A stretch of 64,000 nt of DNA from Anodontia alba (lineage: Eukaryota > Mollusca > Bivalvia > Lucinida > Lucinidae), in the NCBI GenBank assembly GCA_964016985.1, contig OZ024830.1, positions 60,900,550 through 60,964,549 of the forward strand. The letters run 5' to 3'. The position numbers and the translations under genes are program-made. The notes below the pieces were generated by a model. It was not told where the DNA came from. It did not search any database and saw only the letters and a list, made by a program, of their open reading frames with translations. Positions within the stretch are counted from its first letter, which is position 1; each line of letters begins with the position of its first letter. Shown here one piece after another: positions 32,201 to 35,854 of this stretch.

Positions 32201-34977
32201 GTAAAACCCAAATAAAAAAAAATATATATAATAATATGAAATGCCAACAATAGTTGGCATTTTCATATTTATTAGTAGAAAAATTTTCATGCTCAGCTAT
32301 GTTTAGCGAGAAATATTATGCAACTGTTAGCAATTTGAGATTTATTAGCAGGACAAATTTCATGCTCAGCTGAGTTGAGCACACAAAAAAAAGTTTTATA
32401 ACCTCAGGGCCTTATTTATGTCATAGCTCTAGGTAAGAGTAATAACTGTTACCCTCCCGGTGTGATTGTAATAAGTACTGGTATCCATATGTGTTTTTAA
32501 TGGGTGGCTATTCATTAGAATTAGCTTGCCAAATTTAAATGAGTTCCCATAACATATGTATTTTTATGAAGTATTAAGAAAAATATTGCAACATTTTTGG
32601 TTACATAATCTTGTCAAGAGGTGTGTAACACTACATATAACTTCACTGCTCCGTTTGTCACATTGCTGCATTTTTCCATTGACACAGATCACTTGCATGA
32701 GAATGTTCTTGTCTTGCGTCGAGAGAATCAATGTCTTCTCTCAGCCACTTACATAACTCCAGATAAAGGCACGTTTTTCAACAGAAAAGTACCATTATTT
32801 TTCTTATTTCTCTATGAAAACATATGCAGGGTGGGGACAACTGCACTTTACTGGTCCCTATCATTAACTCTTTCTCTGCTTCTGGCGACTTTTGTGGTCT
32901 GCTGTTAACCTTTGCAAACAGTTTGGACCCAGATCAGGCCCGACAAAATGTCGGGCCTGATCTGGATCAAAACTGTTTGACACTCTGATGGTATTTCTGT
33001 AAGATTTTTTCGAAAAAGTTGATTTAAAAAAAAAAAAAAAAAAAATCCACAGATGACAAAAAAGCATGCACAATTACCCAGCATTCAAAGAGTTAATTTG
33101 TGTGTTTTCTTAGTTTACTTTTAACTCCTGCAGCACTTTAGGGGTTACATGTTCTAATCATACCTAATTAAATAAGAAAATATTTAGATGCAAGCCCACC
33201 CACAAAACATAGTCAAAATGAGTAGAGACCAGTAAAGTGCATTCTAGCTGTTGTGGGTACTCATAAGAAGCACATCACTGAGGTGCCCACAACATATGTT
33301 TTCATGGAAAAATAAGGAGAATATTATGTGGTTAACCCCTCTTATCAGGAAGTATGCACTCGGGGCCGTATCAGCTCATATGATACATTTATATACTGAT
33401 CAGTGACAGTTTTTAAAATATGGAAACCTTCATGTGAAAACCTTAAGAGGAACGGACATACTTTCAAGGGAGGCAACTCTCTCAAAATGTTTTGCCTTCC
33501 TTCTGAAAAAACAGGTTCTACCCTAAAAGGAAAGAATTTGCTCCCCCTGGGAGCAAATTCTTTCCTTTTAAGGTAGACTCATTTCAGAAGGGGCTTAATG
33601 TGCTGGAAAGCTAAGAGGAAGTCGCAAAAGTCTTTGTTGTATTAAAGCTTGGAAAATCTGCCAAGTTTATCCAGTCTCCTCCAGAATATGGCAGAACTGA
33701 AGATCTGGGCCCAGTTGTTCAAAGCTAACAATGTCGTTAGTTAACGATTCGTTAAAATTTACATTGAGTAATATGCAAATATGCTGAAATTTTTTGCTGA
33801 AAAAAATGTGAATAGCTTTTGCAGTGCAAAAGCTACTCACATTTTTTCAGCAAAAAATATCAGAATATTGTGTATTGAATCCGCTAAAACAGTTAACAAA
33901 ATGACCCTTAACAAGCTCATTAAGCTAACAGTGCTTTGAACAACTGGGCCCAGTATGCCACAACTCATTCATTATATAAATGATATCACGTGAAAAGGTG
34001 TCTTCCAGGGAATGCCAAATGTTCAAGTTTTGGCCATGCTGTGCAATCCACTCAGTCTCATAGGGACATTTCCTTCCATTTGGGAATATTGTACAGTATG
34101 TGATGATATTGTAGGTGAAGAGTAAAGGCCTGATCACACTGTGCTAAAGTCCTTAACCTTTACCACTCTCAAGGCTAATTCAGCAGATGACAAATTAGTG
34201 ATATTTTTCTTATTTTTCCCAGAAAATGGGATTTGAAATTTCATGCAAATTGTCTCCACTCCACTGGAGACAATTTACATGAAGTATCAAATCCTTTTTT
34301 TTTTCTGGGAAAAATAAGAAAAATATTTCAGTATGTTGTCTGCTGAAACTTTTACCCAGATTGCTATAAGCATTAAGTTCTACCAGGAATGTTTTGCCAT
34401 GTGGCATGTAGTTGGTCAGCCTTTATGTTACTGTCCTAAAATTTCATGCTAAAGTTTTCTGATAAAATGTCATATGCAAACAGTGCAGACCCAGGGTCTA
34501 GACTGTTTGCCAGTCTACCAAGTATTTTGTGAAACAAATGCATAGAATGCAAAATTTAGGCAAAAAAGTATGCAAAAAGGAATAAAGTGTTAAAAATATA
34601 GGACATTTATCATACCCTTTCTGTTCTAGAACACATTCCATTCTTAAGATAAAAATATATATAGGCAAAGACACAAATGATCCTCATGGGTTGATGCGTA
34701 TTTAATCTGAACTCATCATATATAGGCAAAATGAAATATGGATCTGTCTGAAAGGTTTTTCATCCTTAAACATACTTCTGCATAAATTACTTTGTGCTTT
34801 ACATGTACAGTTTATGAGCCATAAAATATAGACCAATAACTGTAATTTAGCATGTATTAGTAGCTTTAGATTATGCTGTTTTATTTATTTTGTGGCTTTT
34901 AGCGGTTACACTACAAAAGTCACCCAAACTACAAACAGAGTGATCACAAACCAATGACAGGGTCGTTTGACGTCAAA
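3099..34977 (+). CDS. INPP5K-like: Inositol polyphosphate 5-phosphatase (INPP5K/INPP5J type), partial spliced gene; exons listed separately
   Basis: Mg2+-dependent enzyme of the exonuclease-endonuclease-phosphatase fold that removes the 5-phosphate from PtdIns(4,5)P2, PtdIns(3,4,5)P3 and soluble inositol phosphates, acting in cytosol and at membranes. Eight exons (3099-3203, 7470-7563, 8906-9022, 10469-10576, 15873-15940, 23964-24075, 27529-27638, 30941-31091) join with matching phases, and a ninth (34903-34977) repeats the last segment. Joined motifs in order: TWNVGG, GFQEM (metal-binding Glu), GNKGG, NCHLAAH, MGDLNCRL, PTYKFD, RIPAWCDRIL, GDHKP. The absence of SAC, RhoGAP and SH2 sequence and the overall pattern favour INPP5K/INPP5J over synaptojanin, OCRL or SHIP; the exact paralogue is uncertain. 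The start codon and post-catalytic exons were not found. Confidence 0.9.
3324..4089 (+). pseudogene. Second non-LTR retrotransposon, RT C-terminal fragment in intron 1
   Basis: Reading frames from about 3330 give NAVKTETMVVSRKR, HHKHLGITFSSNLMWHTHI, RPVLEYSGVVWSNC and, after a frameshift near 3675, RVVTGATKLC. After another near 3830 comes RAWNNLPIEIRN. These are the thumb and 3' end of a non-LTR RT, downstream of the catalytic palm, which is absent. The sequence differs from the family at the window edges. At least two frameshifts make it dead. It starts about 120 bp after exon 1. Confidence 0.85.
4090..4710. other. Intron 1 sequence, little recognisable
   Basis: Probably begins with the 3' UTR of the RT fragment. 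At 4298-4352 a T/A-rich stem (TTTATATTTGCC ... GGCAAATATAAA) encloses about 25 bases. A short (CT)n run lies at 4538-4550. No coding sequence seen. Confidence 0.4.
4711..5940 (+). mobile_element. Array element E1 (hairpin, GTCC run, 151-bp tandem repeats)
   Basis: Opens in a T run with hairpin ATACCCCGCCA / TGGCGGGGTAT (4711-4740), then GTCYGTCC repeats (4757-4783), then about five monomers marked by ACTTGAGTAA at 4800, 4951, 5102, 5253 and 5402. The period is 151 bp. It closes with a second copy of the right hairpin arm, GGCGGGGTATTATG, at 5899. Interrupted by a MITE at 5591-5890. The plan resembles bivalve pearl elements and Helentron-associated HINE/DINE elements; that assignment is inference. 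Confidence 0.75.
5591..5890. mobile_element. hAT-like MITE inserted in E1
   Basis: A 300-bp insert bounded by inverted CAGGGTTTTCCCTGAG and GTCAGGGAAAACACTG (15 of 16 match) and flanked by AATTGC on both sides (5585-5590, 5891-5896). Removing it restores the closing arm of E1. The TIR shape is hAT-like, but the visible duplication is 6 bases rather than 8, so the superfamily is tentative. Confidence 0.7.
5941..6683. other. Intron 1, no gene; poly-A run and one M4 half-hairpin
   Basis: A run of about 25 A lies at 6045-6068. Near 6163-6200 the M4 block GAAAACATATATTGTGGGTACTCAC appears with only one arm. The rest shows no recognised element. Confidence 0.4.
6684..6929. mobile_element. M2-family palindromic MITE
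   Basis: About 245 bp reading nearly as one long palindrome. It starts GTGCCCAGTTGTTTAAAGCG, ends CTTTGAACAACTGGGCCC, and is centred at TAGCTTTTGCAGTGCAAAAGCTA (about 6803-6828) inside CTCACATTTTTTCAGC arms. Same family as 33706-33953 and 15053-15613. Confidence 0.85.
6969..7182. mobile_element. M3-family palindromic MITE, intact
   Basis: TIRs TTAACCCTTAAAGCGCCAA and its complement ending TTAAGGGTTAA. Inner arms CAAAGAAAACAAG / CTTGTTTTCTTTG surround a hairpin around CGCCTGCCAAGCAGACG. This uninterrupted copy shows the original sequence into which E3 and E4 inserted in two other M3 copies. Confidence 0.85.
7470..7563 (+). CDS. 5-phosphatase exon 2 (GFQEM metal-binding Glu)
   Basis: Acceptor TTCTTCCAG, donor AGG|GTAAGTT. 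It completes the Gly codon of exon 1 to give GFQEM; the Glu is the conserved Mg2+ ligand of the family. It then encodes about 28 residues ending LGALDYVR, matching the helix and strand that precede the VRMQG-like segment. Ends in phase 0. Confidence 0.93.
7608..7815 (+). mobile_element. M1-family MITE just after exon 2
   Basis: CCTGTCCTGCTGAACCCGGATATACCC, hairpin AGTTGGCTTTT / AGAAGCCAACT (7671-7694), then GTAATCTGATTGGCTGA and the end ATTTATTCAGCATGACA. The unbroken CCGGATATACCC here shows what the copy split at 54652/57938 looked like before insertion. Confidence 0.85.
8091..8368. repeat. Seven-copy, 40-bp near-perfect minisatellite in intron 2
   Basis: Units start at 8091, 8131, 8171, 8211, 8251, 8291 and 8331 with ACATGAACSGTAGTATGTAT, then TTAGCTCTATTATAATATTT. 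The only variation I see is one position (C or G in ACATGAAC[C/G]G), in order C,C,G,G,G,C,G. Near identity implies a young expansion or ongoing homogenisation. Confidence 0.95.
8440..8672. mobile_element. M3-like hairpin MITE
   Basis: Arms CTTATTTTTCCCAGAATAGGG and CCCTATTTTCTGGGATAAAGAA flank a short loop near 8550-8570. Outer blocks AAATTCAGCAG and CTGCTGAAATTTTGACC are inverted. The shell resembles the elements at 12757 and 34153; ends are approximate. Confidence 0.6.
8906..9022 (+). CDS. 5-phosphatase exon 3 (VRMQAISLQVF ... GLGGWW)
   Basis: Acceptor TTTTCTAG, donor TGG|GTATGT. The 39 codons include VKVVRMQAISLQVFLKRS and KAGLGGWW, which lead directly into GNKGG of exon 4, as in INPP5J (GLGGYWGNKGG). 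An internal GTAACA at 8972 could look like a donor, but the reading frame and homology continue through it, so the later donor is used here. Confidence 0.93.
9108..9194. mobile_element. M4 hairpin MITE
   Basis: ACATATGTTGTGGGTACTCA followed by TTAG..AGAAGCAC, a short loop, and the complement GTGCTTCTAATGAGTACCCA, ending ATATGTTTTT. Stem about 35 bp. It lies about 90 bp after exon 3. Confidence 0.85.
9195..9918. other. Intron 3, no gene; T-rich run and M10 hairpin
   Basis: A T/A-rich run (9360-9411) and a weak inverted pair AGCAAACAATGTCAACCCAG / CTGGGTCTACACTGTTTGCT (9668-9738), the M10 hairpin type. Nothing else recognised. Confidence 0.45.
9919..10352 (-). mobile_element. M8 foldback element, copy 1
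   Basis: About 435 bp with a very stable foldback: AACATTCACCAGGTCCC and GTGTTGAAAACCG, loop GGCCGGAGGCC, then the complements CGGTTTTCAACAC and GGGACCTGGCGGATGTTAA. The other half holds paired TTAATACACAGC / TTAATGTACGGC blocks and ends in TTTTTATGCAATAA. A second copy lies in opposite orientation at 22437-22862. Confidence 0.85.
10469..10576 (+). CDS. 5-phosphatase exon 4 (GNKGG and NCHLAAH)
   Basis: Acceptor CCTTTCAG, donor GAG|GTAAGT. Exactly 36 codons: GNKGGVSVRF, then VNLIIVNCHLAAHMEQ. The Asn and His of NCHL(A/P)AH contact the scissile phosphate in this family. Phase 0 at both ends. Array element E2 begins only about 30 bp after the donor. Confidence 0.95.
10606..12290 (+). mobile_element. 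Array element E2
   Basis: Hairpin TATAGTCCCGCTTT-GAA-AAAGTGGGGTTATA opens it 30 bp past exon 4. Nine or so imperfect monomers of about 150-185 bp follow, marked by AATAACTTTTATGTTTGTGG, GGCCAAGGGCCCATAACTC and GAGTTATGTCCCTT. A 37-bp subrepeat is duplicated at 10880-10945. It ends at CAGCTCTAG before TT. No GTCC run is obvious, unlike E1 or E12. Short ORFs are shadows. Confidence 0.7.
12403..12709 (+). mobile_element. tRNA-derived SINE, family A, copy 1, with TSD
   Basis: Pol III A box GGTGGCTCAGTTGG and B box GGGTTCAACCCCC in a tRNA-like head (12411-12475). The body has GGCAACATTCTTT and CTGGTTAACCGCTTAGAGGA, with a tail of CAAACAAACA. A 16-bp target duplication, AAACCAACTAAATTTG, flanks it at 12387-12402 and 12710-12725. 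The in-frame 67-78-residue ORFs seen in all family members are shadows. Confidence 0.95.
12410..14139. repeat. Tandem duplication of an 860-870-bp SINE-plus-flank unit
   Basis: Unit 1 (about 12410-13281) and unit 2 (about 13282-14139) are nearly identical: the family A SINE, then ATTTGGATACATTTATCGC, an M3-like hairpin (GTCTCCTCAGGAGAC loop at about 12868 and 13728), GGATGCTACTGGCGGC, and a poly-A/TCTTCAGG block, ending GTCTGATGTGTTTAGTA. The junction falls inside the SINE at TTTCGGTGG, so copy 2 lacks the first bases of the SINE. T-run lengths and a few substitutions differ. Confidence 0.92.
13283..13580 (+). mobile_element. SINE family A, copy 2 (carried by the tandem duplication)
   Basis: Begins at CGGTGGCTCAG directly after GTTTAGTACTTT, without its own upstream target repeat; the downstream ACCAACTAAATTTGG is shared with copy 1. 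A and B boxes are intact. It arose by segmental duplication, not retroposition. Confidence 0.9.
14259..14562 (+). mobile_element. SINE family A, copy 3, with TSD
   Basis: A box GTGGCTCAGTTGG, B box AGGTTCAACCCCC, tail AAACAAACAAACA. Target duplication AAAAGAGATACATTTC at 14243-14258 and 14563-14578. It has several private changes in the head, consistent with a separate, older insertion than copies 1 and 4. Confidence 0.95.
14580..15052. other. Intron 4, no recognised element
   Basis: AT-rich. An inverted pair around CACTGTTTGGGACT / AGTGAAAATATG is too weak to call. No exon-like sequence recognised. Confidence 0.4.
15053..15613. mobile_element. M2 palindromic MITE split by a SINE
   Basis: Left end GGGCCCAGTTGTTCAAAGTG, right end CAACTGGGCCCAG. 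Arms AAAAAATGTGAGTAGC and TCACATTTTTTCAGC are separated by the SINE at 15197-15507, which sits almost exactly in the palindrome centre. Compared with intact copies, about 7 bases of the centre (AAGCTAC) are missing. Confidence 0.9.
15197..15507 (+). mobile_element. SINE family A, copy 4, nested in M2, no TSD
   Basis: GCCGGCCTTGGTGGCTCAG head, B box GGGTTCAACCCCC, tail CAACACAAACAAACAAAC. An 11-T run precedes it. No target duplication is visible, and a few host bases are deleted, so the integration was atypical. Confidence 0.9.
15873..15940 (+). CDS. 5-phosphatase exon 5 (short helix-loop exon)
   Basis: Acceptor ATATTACAG, donor GA|GTAAGT. The 22 codons DVNTILSTQKF...SILDH plus two bases join exon 6 to make LDHDYIFWMGDLN, matching ILDHDLIIWFGDMN of INPP5K. 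The exon is short but both splice sites and both phases agree with its neighbours. Confidence 0.9.
16047..16112. mobile_element. M4 hairpin MITE, short
   Basis: GGGTACTCACTATTTAGAAGC, loop, then CACTTCTAATAAGTACCC and ACAACATATTTTTT. It lies about 100 bp downstream of exon 5. Confidence 0.7.
16113..17234. other. Intron 5, no recognised element
   Basis: AT-rich single-copy-looking sequence with one A run (16800-16816). I see no exon, no inverted repeat of note and no known repeat block. Confidence 0.4.
17235..17301. repeat. Poly-C tract
   Basis: Two C runs (17235-17262, broken by single T and G, and 17275-17301) preceded by a T run. Long homopolymers are error-prone, so the exact length should not be trusted. 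Confidence 0.8.
17731..17965. mobile_element. M3-family MITE
   Basis: TIRs TTAACCCTTAAAGTACCAA and CACTTTAAAGGTTA. Inner arms CAGAGAATAAAATC / TTCTCTCTAAATAA flank a GTCATCTGCCAAGCAGATGA-type hairpin. Confidence 0.8.
18151..20046 (+). mobile_element. Array element E3
   Basis: Hairpin ATACGCCCGTTT-GAA-AAACGGGACGTAT, then GTCTGTCCGTCC, then about six 150-155-bp monomers marked by TACATCCGATCAAGCTGAAA, GACCATGATGTGG and GAGTTATGCCCCTTTGAAAA. The second half (19150-20000) is non-repetitive and holds a small insert at 19412-19606. It ends GGAGCTCTTG before TTTT. Several ORFs over it are shadows. Confidence 0.75.
19412..19606. mobile_element. Small insert with ACATGTGATA inverted ends and TCTCCCTCAT repeats
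   Basis: Bounded by ACATGTGATA and TATCACATGT. The interior holds six or seven copies of CTCCCTCAT at irregular spacing (19426, 19441, 19494, 19548, 19569 and nearby). Related CTTCTCCCT words continue at 19785-19850 outside the ends. Possibly a MITE; otherwise undetermined. Confidence 0.45.
20226..20264. repeat. Poly-A tract, about 38 A
   Basis: Uninterrupted A run followed by GGAAAAAAACCC, between two M3 copies. It could be the tail of a lost retroposed fragment; nothing recognisable precedes it. Confidence 0.8.
20301..22021. mobile_element. M3-family MITE split by array element E4
   Basis: Left part TTAACCCTTAAAGCGCCAAT to 20353; right part from TTTTTTCAGAGAATAGTC (21863) through ACATCAGCCAAACTGATG to GCTTTAAGGGTTAA. 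The break is again 53 bases from the left end, as in the copy split by E3. Confidence 0.85.
20354..21862 (+). mobile_element. Array element E4, about 190-bp monomers
   Basis: Hairpin TGTCCCCTGCCTTTTC-GAA-GAAAAG..GAGGGACA, then a GTGGTGCGTGG-rich stretch in place of GTCC, then seven to eight monomers of about 190 bp with ACCTTGTCCCCTTAACTCC, CCGATCCTTTTGAAACTTTA and TCAGAATCCTGAAAT. It closes with GGGGGACATAAATTCCCC and ends TTTGCTTG before T. The 64-98-residue minus-strand ORFs sharing NYFRILKKPHA recur once per monomer and are repeat shadows. Confidence 0.75.
22437..22862 (+). mobile_element. M8 foldback element, copy 2
   Basis: Inverted relative to 9919-10352: TTATTGCATAAAAAGCAG first, paired CGTGTATTAACA / TGTTAATACACG, then the long foldback CCAGGTCCC..GGTGTTGAAAACCG / CGGTTTTCAACACC..GGGACCTGG. 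It begins 16 bp beyond the TA element end. No coding content. Confidence 0.85.
22863..23694. other. Intron 5, no recognised element
   Basis: Two loosely repeated phrases, GGTAATGGTATCTAGATATGA (23031) and GGTAATAGTACCTAGATATGA (23206), about 175 bp apart suggest an old direct duplication. ATGAGCCACAA also recurs (23430, 23557). No exon. Confidence 0.4.
23695..23800. mobile_element. M4 hairpin MITE, near-perfect
   Basis: TTATTTCTCGACGAAAACAT then ATGTTGTGAGTACTCATTAG, GTGCCTCAGTGAGGCGCTTC in the loop, and the full complement to GTTTTTGTCGAGAAATAAG. The stem exceeds 45 bp with one or two mismatches, making this the best-preserved M4 in the window. It sits about 170 bp upstream of exon 6. Confidence 0.9.
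23964..24075 (+). CDS. 5-phosphatase exon 6 (MGDLNCRL catalytic block)
   Basis: Acceptor TTTATTGCAG, donor CAG|GTTAGA. It completes the split Asp, then YIFWMGDLNCRLDD, followed by a helical stretch ending LLKLDQ. The Asp and Asn of GDLN are the general base and its partner. The family usually has Phe or Tyr after GDLN; Cys here is a mild departure next to the catalytic pair. Confidence 0.95.
24180..24262. mobile_element. M4 hairpin MITE, degenerate
   Basis: CATTATGTTGTTGGTACTCATTA, short loop GTTAAG, GTGCTTCTAATGAGTACCCA, ATATATG. One arm is shortened. Confidence 0.65.
24361..24575 (+). mobile_element. M1-family MITE
   Basis: TTAACCCTTGCCATGCTGAA, GCAGATCCAGATCAGTTGGC hairpin (24477-24522), then GGTTCAGCAGGACTAGGGTTAA. 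Both TIRs are readable. A fragment with only GTTCAGCAGGACTAGGGTT recurs at 24812-24832. Confidence 0.9.
24576..25959. other. Intron 6, mostly unassigned; 39-bp direct duplication at 25419-25496
   Basis: No exon or known repeat recognised. The block TTCTACTTAAAACCGGACTT + GTTAGATTATTCTCC occurs twice in tandem at 25419-25457 and 25458-25496. A G-rich stretch (GGGGGTGGGGGTGTGGGGG) lies at 25210-25229. ORFs on both strands over 25065-25332 have no family I recognise. Confidence 0.45.
25960..26525 (+). mobile_element. Truncated array element, 3' end only
   Basis: The right part matches the closing blocks of E5 and E13: ACTCAGGTGAGCG at 26480 and GACCCTCTTG before T at 26517. Upstream GACCTTGACCTCTATTTACC recalls E12 wording. 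No left hairpin or tandem repeats. A weak M1-type hairpin (CTGATCAGTTTTATTGGC / GCAGTCTGATCTGG) lies at about 25938-25985. Confidence 0.5.
26526..27199. other. Intron 6, unassigned, includes a GC-rich block
   Basis: GGGGGCCCTAGCAGGGCTCC and CGCCTTCGGCGCTCGCC at 26618-26656 are GC-rich against an AT-rich background and form short stems. The open stretch at 26890-26970 (RAELAERHPGPHPSRDER) looks codon-like but has no clear acceptor or recognised family. No call made. Confidence 0.35.
27200..27275 (-). mobile_element. tRNA-derived SINE head or tRNA-Cys-like pseudogene
   Basis: On the - strand, A box TGGAACAGTTAGAGC, anticodon region CTGACTGCAAAGC (GCA, Cys-like) and B box GGTTCAACCCC are in the right order and spacing. 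The acceptor stem does not pair well, so it is not a functional tRNA gene. The expected SINE body is not obvious. Confidence 0.55.
27529..27638 (+). CDS. 5-phosphatase exon 7 (FxEGxITFxPTYKFD)
   Basis: Acceptor CTGTTTTAG, donor AG|GTATGT. Encodes LRRAQEEGLMFPGFSEGP, then ITFKPTYKFDHGTDTYDT plus two bases of a split Ser. PTYKFD is the substrate-loop signature of 5-phosphatases. Array element E5 begins about 45 bp past the donor. Confidence 0.95.
27684..29488 (+). mobile_element. Array element E5
   Basis: Hairpin TAGCTCACCTGAGC-TCT-GCTCAGGATGAGCTA, then CGTCCGTCCGTCCGTCCG, then monomers mixing several phrases: AACTTCTCCTCTGAAGCC, CCAAGATGGCTGCCACGCCC, AAAAACCTTTAAAAATCTTC and CTACCAAAATTGCTAAAA. 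It closes with CACTCAGGTGAGCGAACCGT (a second right arm) and ends GTGGCTCTTG before T. It starts about 45 bp after exon 7. Confidence 0.75.
29506..29893 (+). mobile_element. Array element E6, short
   Basis: Hairpin ATACCCCACCACAC / GTGGCGGGGTAT, a GTCTGTGTGTCTGTCGT stretch, then about two E1-type monomers (ACTTGAGTAAATGTCA twice). It closes with GATAGTAGCAGGGTTTTATAG. Only 16 bp separate it from the end of E5. Confidence 0.7.
29894..30628. other. Intron 7, no recognised element
   Basis: AT-rich, no inverted repeats of note, no exon recognised. Confidence 0.4.
30629..30836 (+). mobile_element. M1-family MITE, intact
   Basis: TTAACCCTAGTCCTGCTGAA and TTCAGCAGGACAAGGGTTAA form good TIRs. Hairpin GATCCAGATCAGTTGGCTTC / complement at 30677-30717; GTAATCTGATTGGCTGAAAA follows. 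It ends about 100 bp upstream of exon 8. Confidence 0.9.
30941..31091 (+). CDS. 5-phosphatase exon 8 (PAWCDRIL and first DHKP segment)
   Basis: Acceptor TTTGGTACAG, donor AAT|GTAAGT. Fifty codons: AKQRIPAWCDRILYKAQ, linker LPDLG, then KKYSSPAYNVGDHKPVVASF. The Asp and His of (S/G)DHKP are catalytic. Inside the exon, GGA|GTGAAG at 31011-31019 could serve as a phase-0 donor. Using it would drop the last 26 codons and allow joining to exon 9, which encodes 25 residues of equivalent sequence. Confidence 0.94.
31225..31335. mobile_element. M4 hairpin MITE
   Basis: TTTCTTATTTTTCTACATAAAC, ATGTTATTGGTACTC, GAAGCACC loop region, then AATGAATACCAACAACATAT and TTTTTATGGAGAAATA. Some stem mismatches. 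Confidence 0.75.
31850..32412. mobile_element. M7 foldback element with nested SINE
   Basis: Ends TCCTGAGGTTATAAAACTTT and AAAGTTTTATAACCTCAGGG are perfect inverted repeats. The next pair is GCTCAACTTGGCTGAGCATGAAATTTTC against GAAAATTTTCATGCTCAGC and CATGCTCAGCTGAGTTGAGC. A (GAT)n-like run lies at 31888-31920. The SINE at 31996-32222 interrupts the inner arms. Confidence 0.8.
31996..32222 (+). mobile_element. tRNA-derived SINE, family C
   Basis: GGGCCCCCATAGCCTAGTGGATAGGAGAGC holds an A box (TAGCCTAGTGGATAGG), and GTGGTTTGAATCTCGC the B box. The body has GGTGGTTTTTCCGTGGGTTT and GGGCCGTAAAACCCAAATAAA with an A-rich tail. Unrelated to families A and B outside the promoter boxes. Confidence 0.8.
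32556..32904. other. Intron 8, no recognised gene
   Basis: A degenerate M4 arm at 32485-32575 (GTATCCATATGTG ... CCCATAACATATG) runs into it. No exon recognised. Confidence 0.4.
32905..32985. repeat. M10 hairpin (CAGATCAGGCCCGAC type)
   Basis: TTTGCAAACAGTTTGGACCC, AGATCAGGCCCGACA, loop AAAT, GTCGGGCCTGATCTGG, ATCAAAACTGTTTG: a stem of more than 25 bp. The same CAAACAGT..GACCC / GGGTC..ACTGTTTG frame recurs at 9668, 34478, 35575 and 47370 with different centres. Confidence 0.75.
33240..33322. mobile_element. M4 hairpin MITE, arm-shortened
   Basis: GTTGTGGGTACTCATAAGAAGC, CACTGAGGTG, CCCACAACATATGTTTTCAT. The right arm lacks the CTTCTAATGAGTA block, so an internal deletion is likely. Confidence 0.7.
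33465..33605. mobile_element. M9 hairpin (AAAGAATTTGCTCCC type)
   Basis: Nested inverted blocks: CCTTCTGAAAA / TTTCAGAAGG outside, CTACCCTAAAAGGAAAGAAT and TTTGCTCCC, then GGGAGCAAATTCTTTCC and TTTTAAGGTAG. The centre is CTCCCCCTGGGAG. Confidence 0.8.
33706..33953. mobile_element. M2 palindromic MITE, best copy
   Basis: 248 bp, CTGGGCCCAGTTGTTCAAAG at the left and CTTTGAACAACTGGGCCCAG at the right, nearly palindromic throughout with centre GCTTTTGCAGTGCAAAAGC. Almost the whole element would fold into one hairpin. Confidence 0.9.
34153..34378. mobile_element. M3-like hairpin MITE, 0.5 kb before exon 9
   Basis: TTAACCTTTACCACTCTCAA outer end. Arms ATTTTTCTTATTTTTCCCAG / CTGGGAAAAATAAGAAAAAT. 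Core AATTGTCTCCACT / CTGGAGACAATT. Close in shell and core to the pair at 12757 and 13620. Confidence 0.75.
34903..34977 (+). CDS. 5-phosphatase alternative exon 9 (second DHKP segment)
   Basis: Acceptor TGGCTTTTAG, donor AAA|GTAAGT. Twenty-five codons including HYKSHPNYKQSDHKPMTGSF, alignable end to end with the last 26 codons of exon 8 (KYSSPAYNVGDHKPVVASF). Both end in phase 0 right after SF(E/D)(I/V)x. The canonical Ser before DHKP is present here, while exon 8 has Gly. I infer that exon 9 replaces the 3' part of exon 8 through the internal donor at 31014. Serial inclusion of both is possible but would duplicate a catalytic strand. Confidence 0.8.
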
Positions 34978-35171
34978 GTAAGTCACATGACTTCAGTAGT
35001 GTCATATGACCTCATGCATGACTTGCTACCTGTGATTTTATATATATTTTATCTTGCTTTTTACGTAAACTTTATGTTTTTTTTTAGCAGGCTGAAACCC
35101 TAATTTAGTAGGTAACAAATAGGTGATATTACCATACTTGCCCCAAATATTCAGATACTTTAACTATACTT

Positions 35172-35520
35172 ACCATATTTGAGCTAATTACTGTGCTATG
35201 CGTTTAGGTTTTTCAAAATTTCTGGAAAACATTTAGTAGAATAACCACTTACTAAGGCACCCGTTAGACAAAAAAATCAGCTGAATATTTCATGAGAGGA
35301 TTATCTAAAGATGCTTTTACGGTACCTTTTCTGATTAATTTCTAAAAGTGTATGTTGATACTCATTTGAATTGCCTCAATAGGTTAAGGCTATTCAAATG
35401 AGTTGCAACAATATATGCTTTTAGAAAGAGGTAGATAAAAGCACTCAGACTGTAATCTGAAGACTAAGAAATTGCTTGACTGTGCGTTTATAAGGGTATG
35501 TGCAGTAATTAGATTGAATA
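35172..35520. mobile_element. M5 palindromic MITE, copy 1
   Basis: Left CCATATTTGAGCTAATTACTG, right CAGTAATTAGATTGAATATG, with inner GTGCTATGCGTTTAG / CTGTGCGTTTATAAG-type arms. The core is an M4-like hairpin with TTGAATTGCCTCAATAGG. Same length class as 43500-43858. Confidence 0.75.
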
Positions 35521-35854
35521 TGAGTCCTTTTTTTACTACCTGTTTCATCAAAAAACTGCAGGATTAGTGACAAATAGTTTTGATCCTGATCTGATGCCAC
35601 ATTCTCTGGCATCTGATATTGGTCTACACTGTTTGTGCAGGCCTGTCTGTCCAAATGCTAAGTGTAAGTATGGTATTTTTCTTATTTTCTAAAGAAAATA
35701 GGGCTTGAAATTTTGATTAAGCTCCAACTTGAATGAAATGTCAGAGCCCATCTTCTATGATTTTAAGAAAACTGTTTTAAGAGATGTCCACTGATACTTT
35801 ATGTGAATGGATACACCACTAAGGGAGATCATTCTGACCAGAAGATATTTGCCT

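Noticed and set aside
3099..34977. Assignment to synaptojanin, OCRL/INPP5B or SHIP
   Set aside because: The spacing of motifs and the GLGGWWGNKGG, ILDHDYIFW and short PAWCDRIL-to-DHKP linker resemble INPP5K/INPP5J; no SAC, ASH-RhoGAP or SH2 sequence accompanies it.
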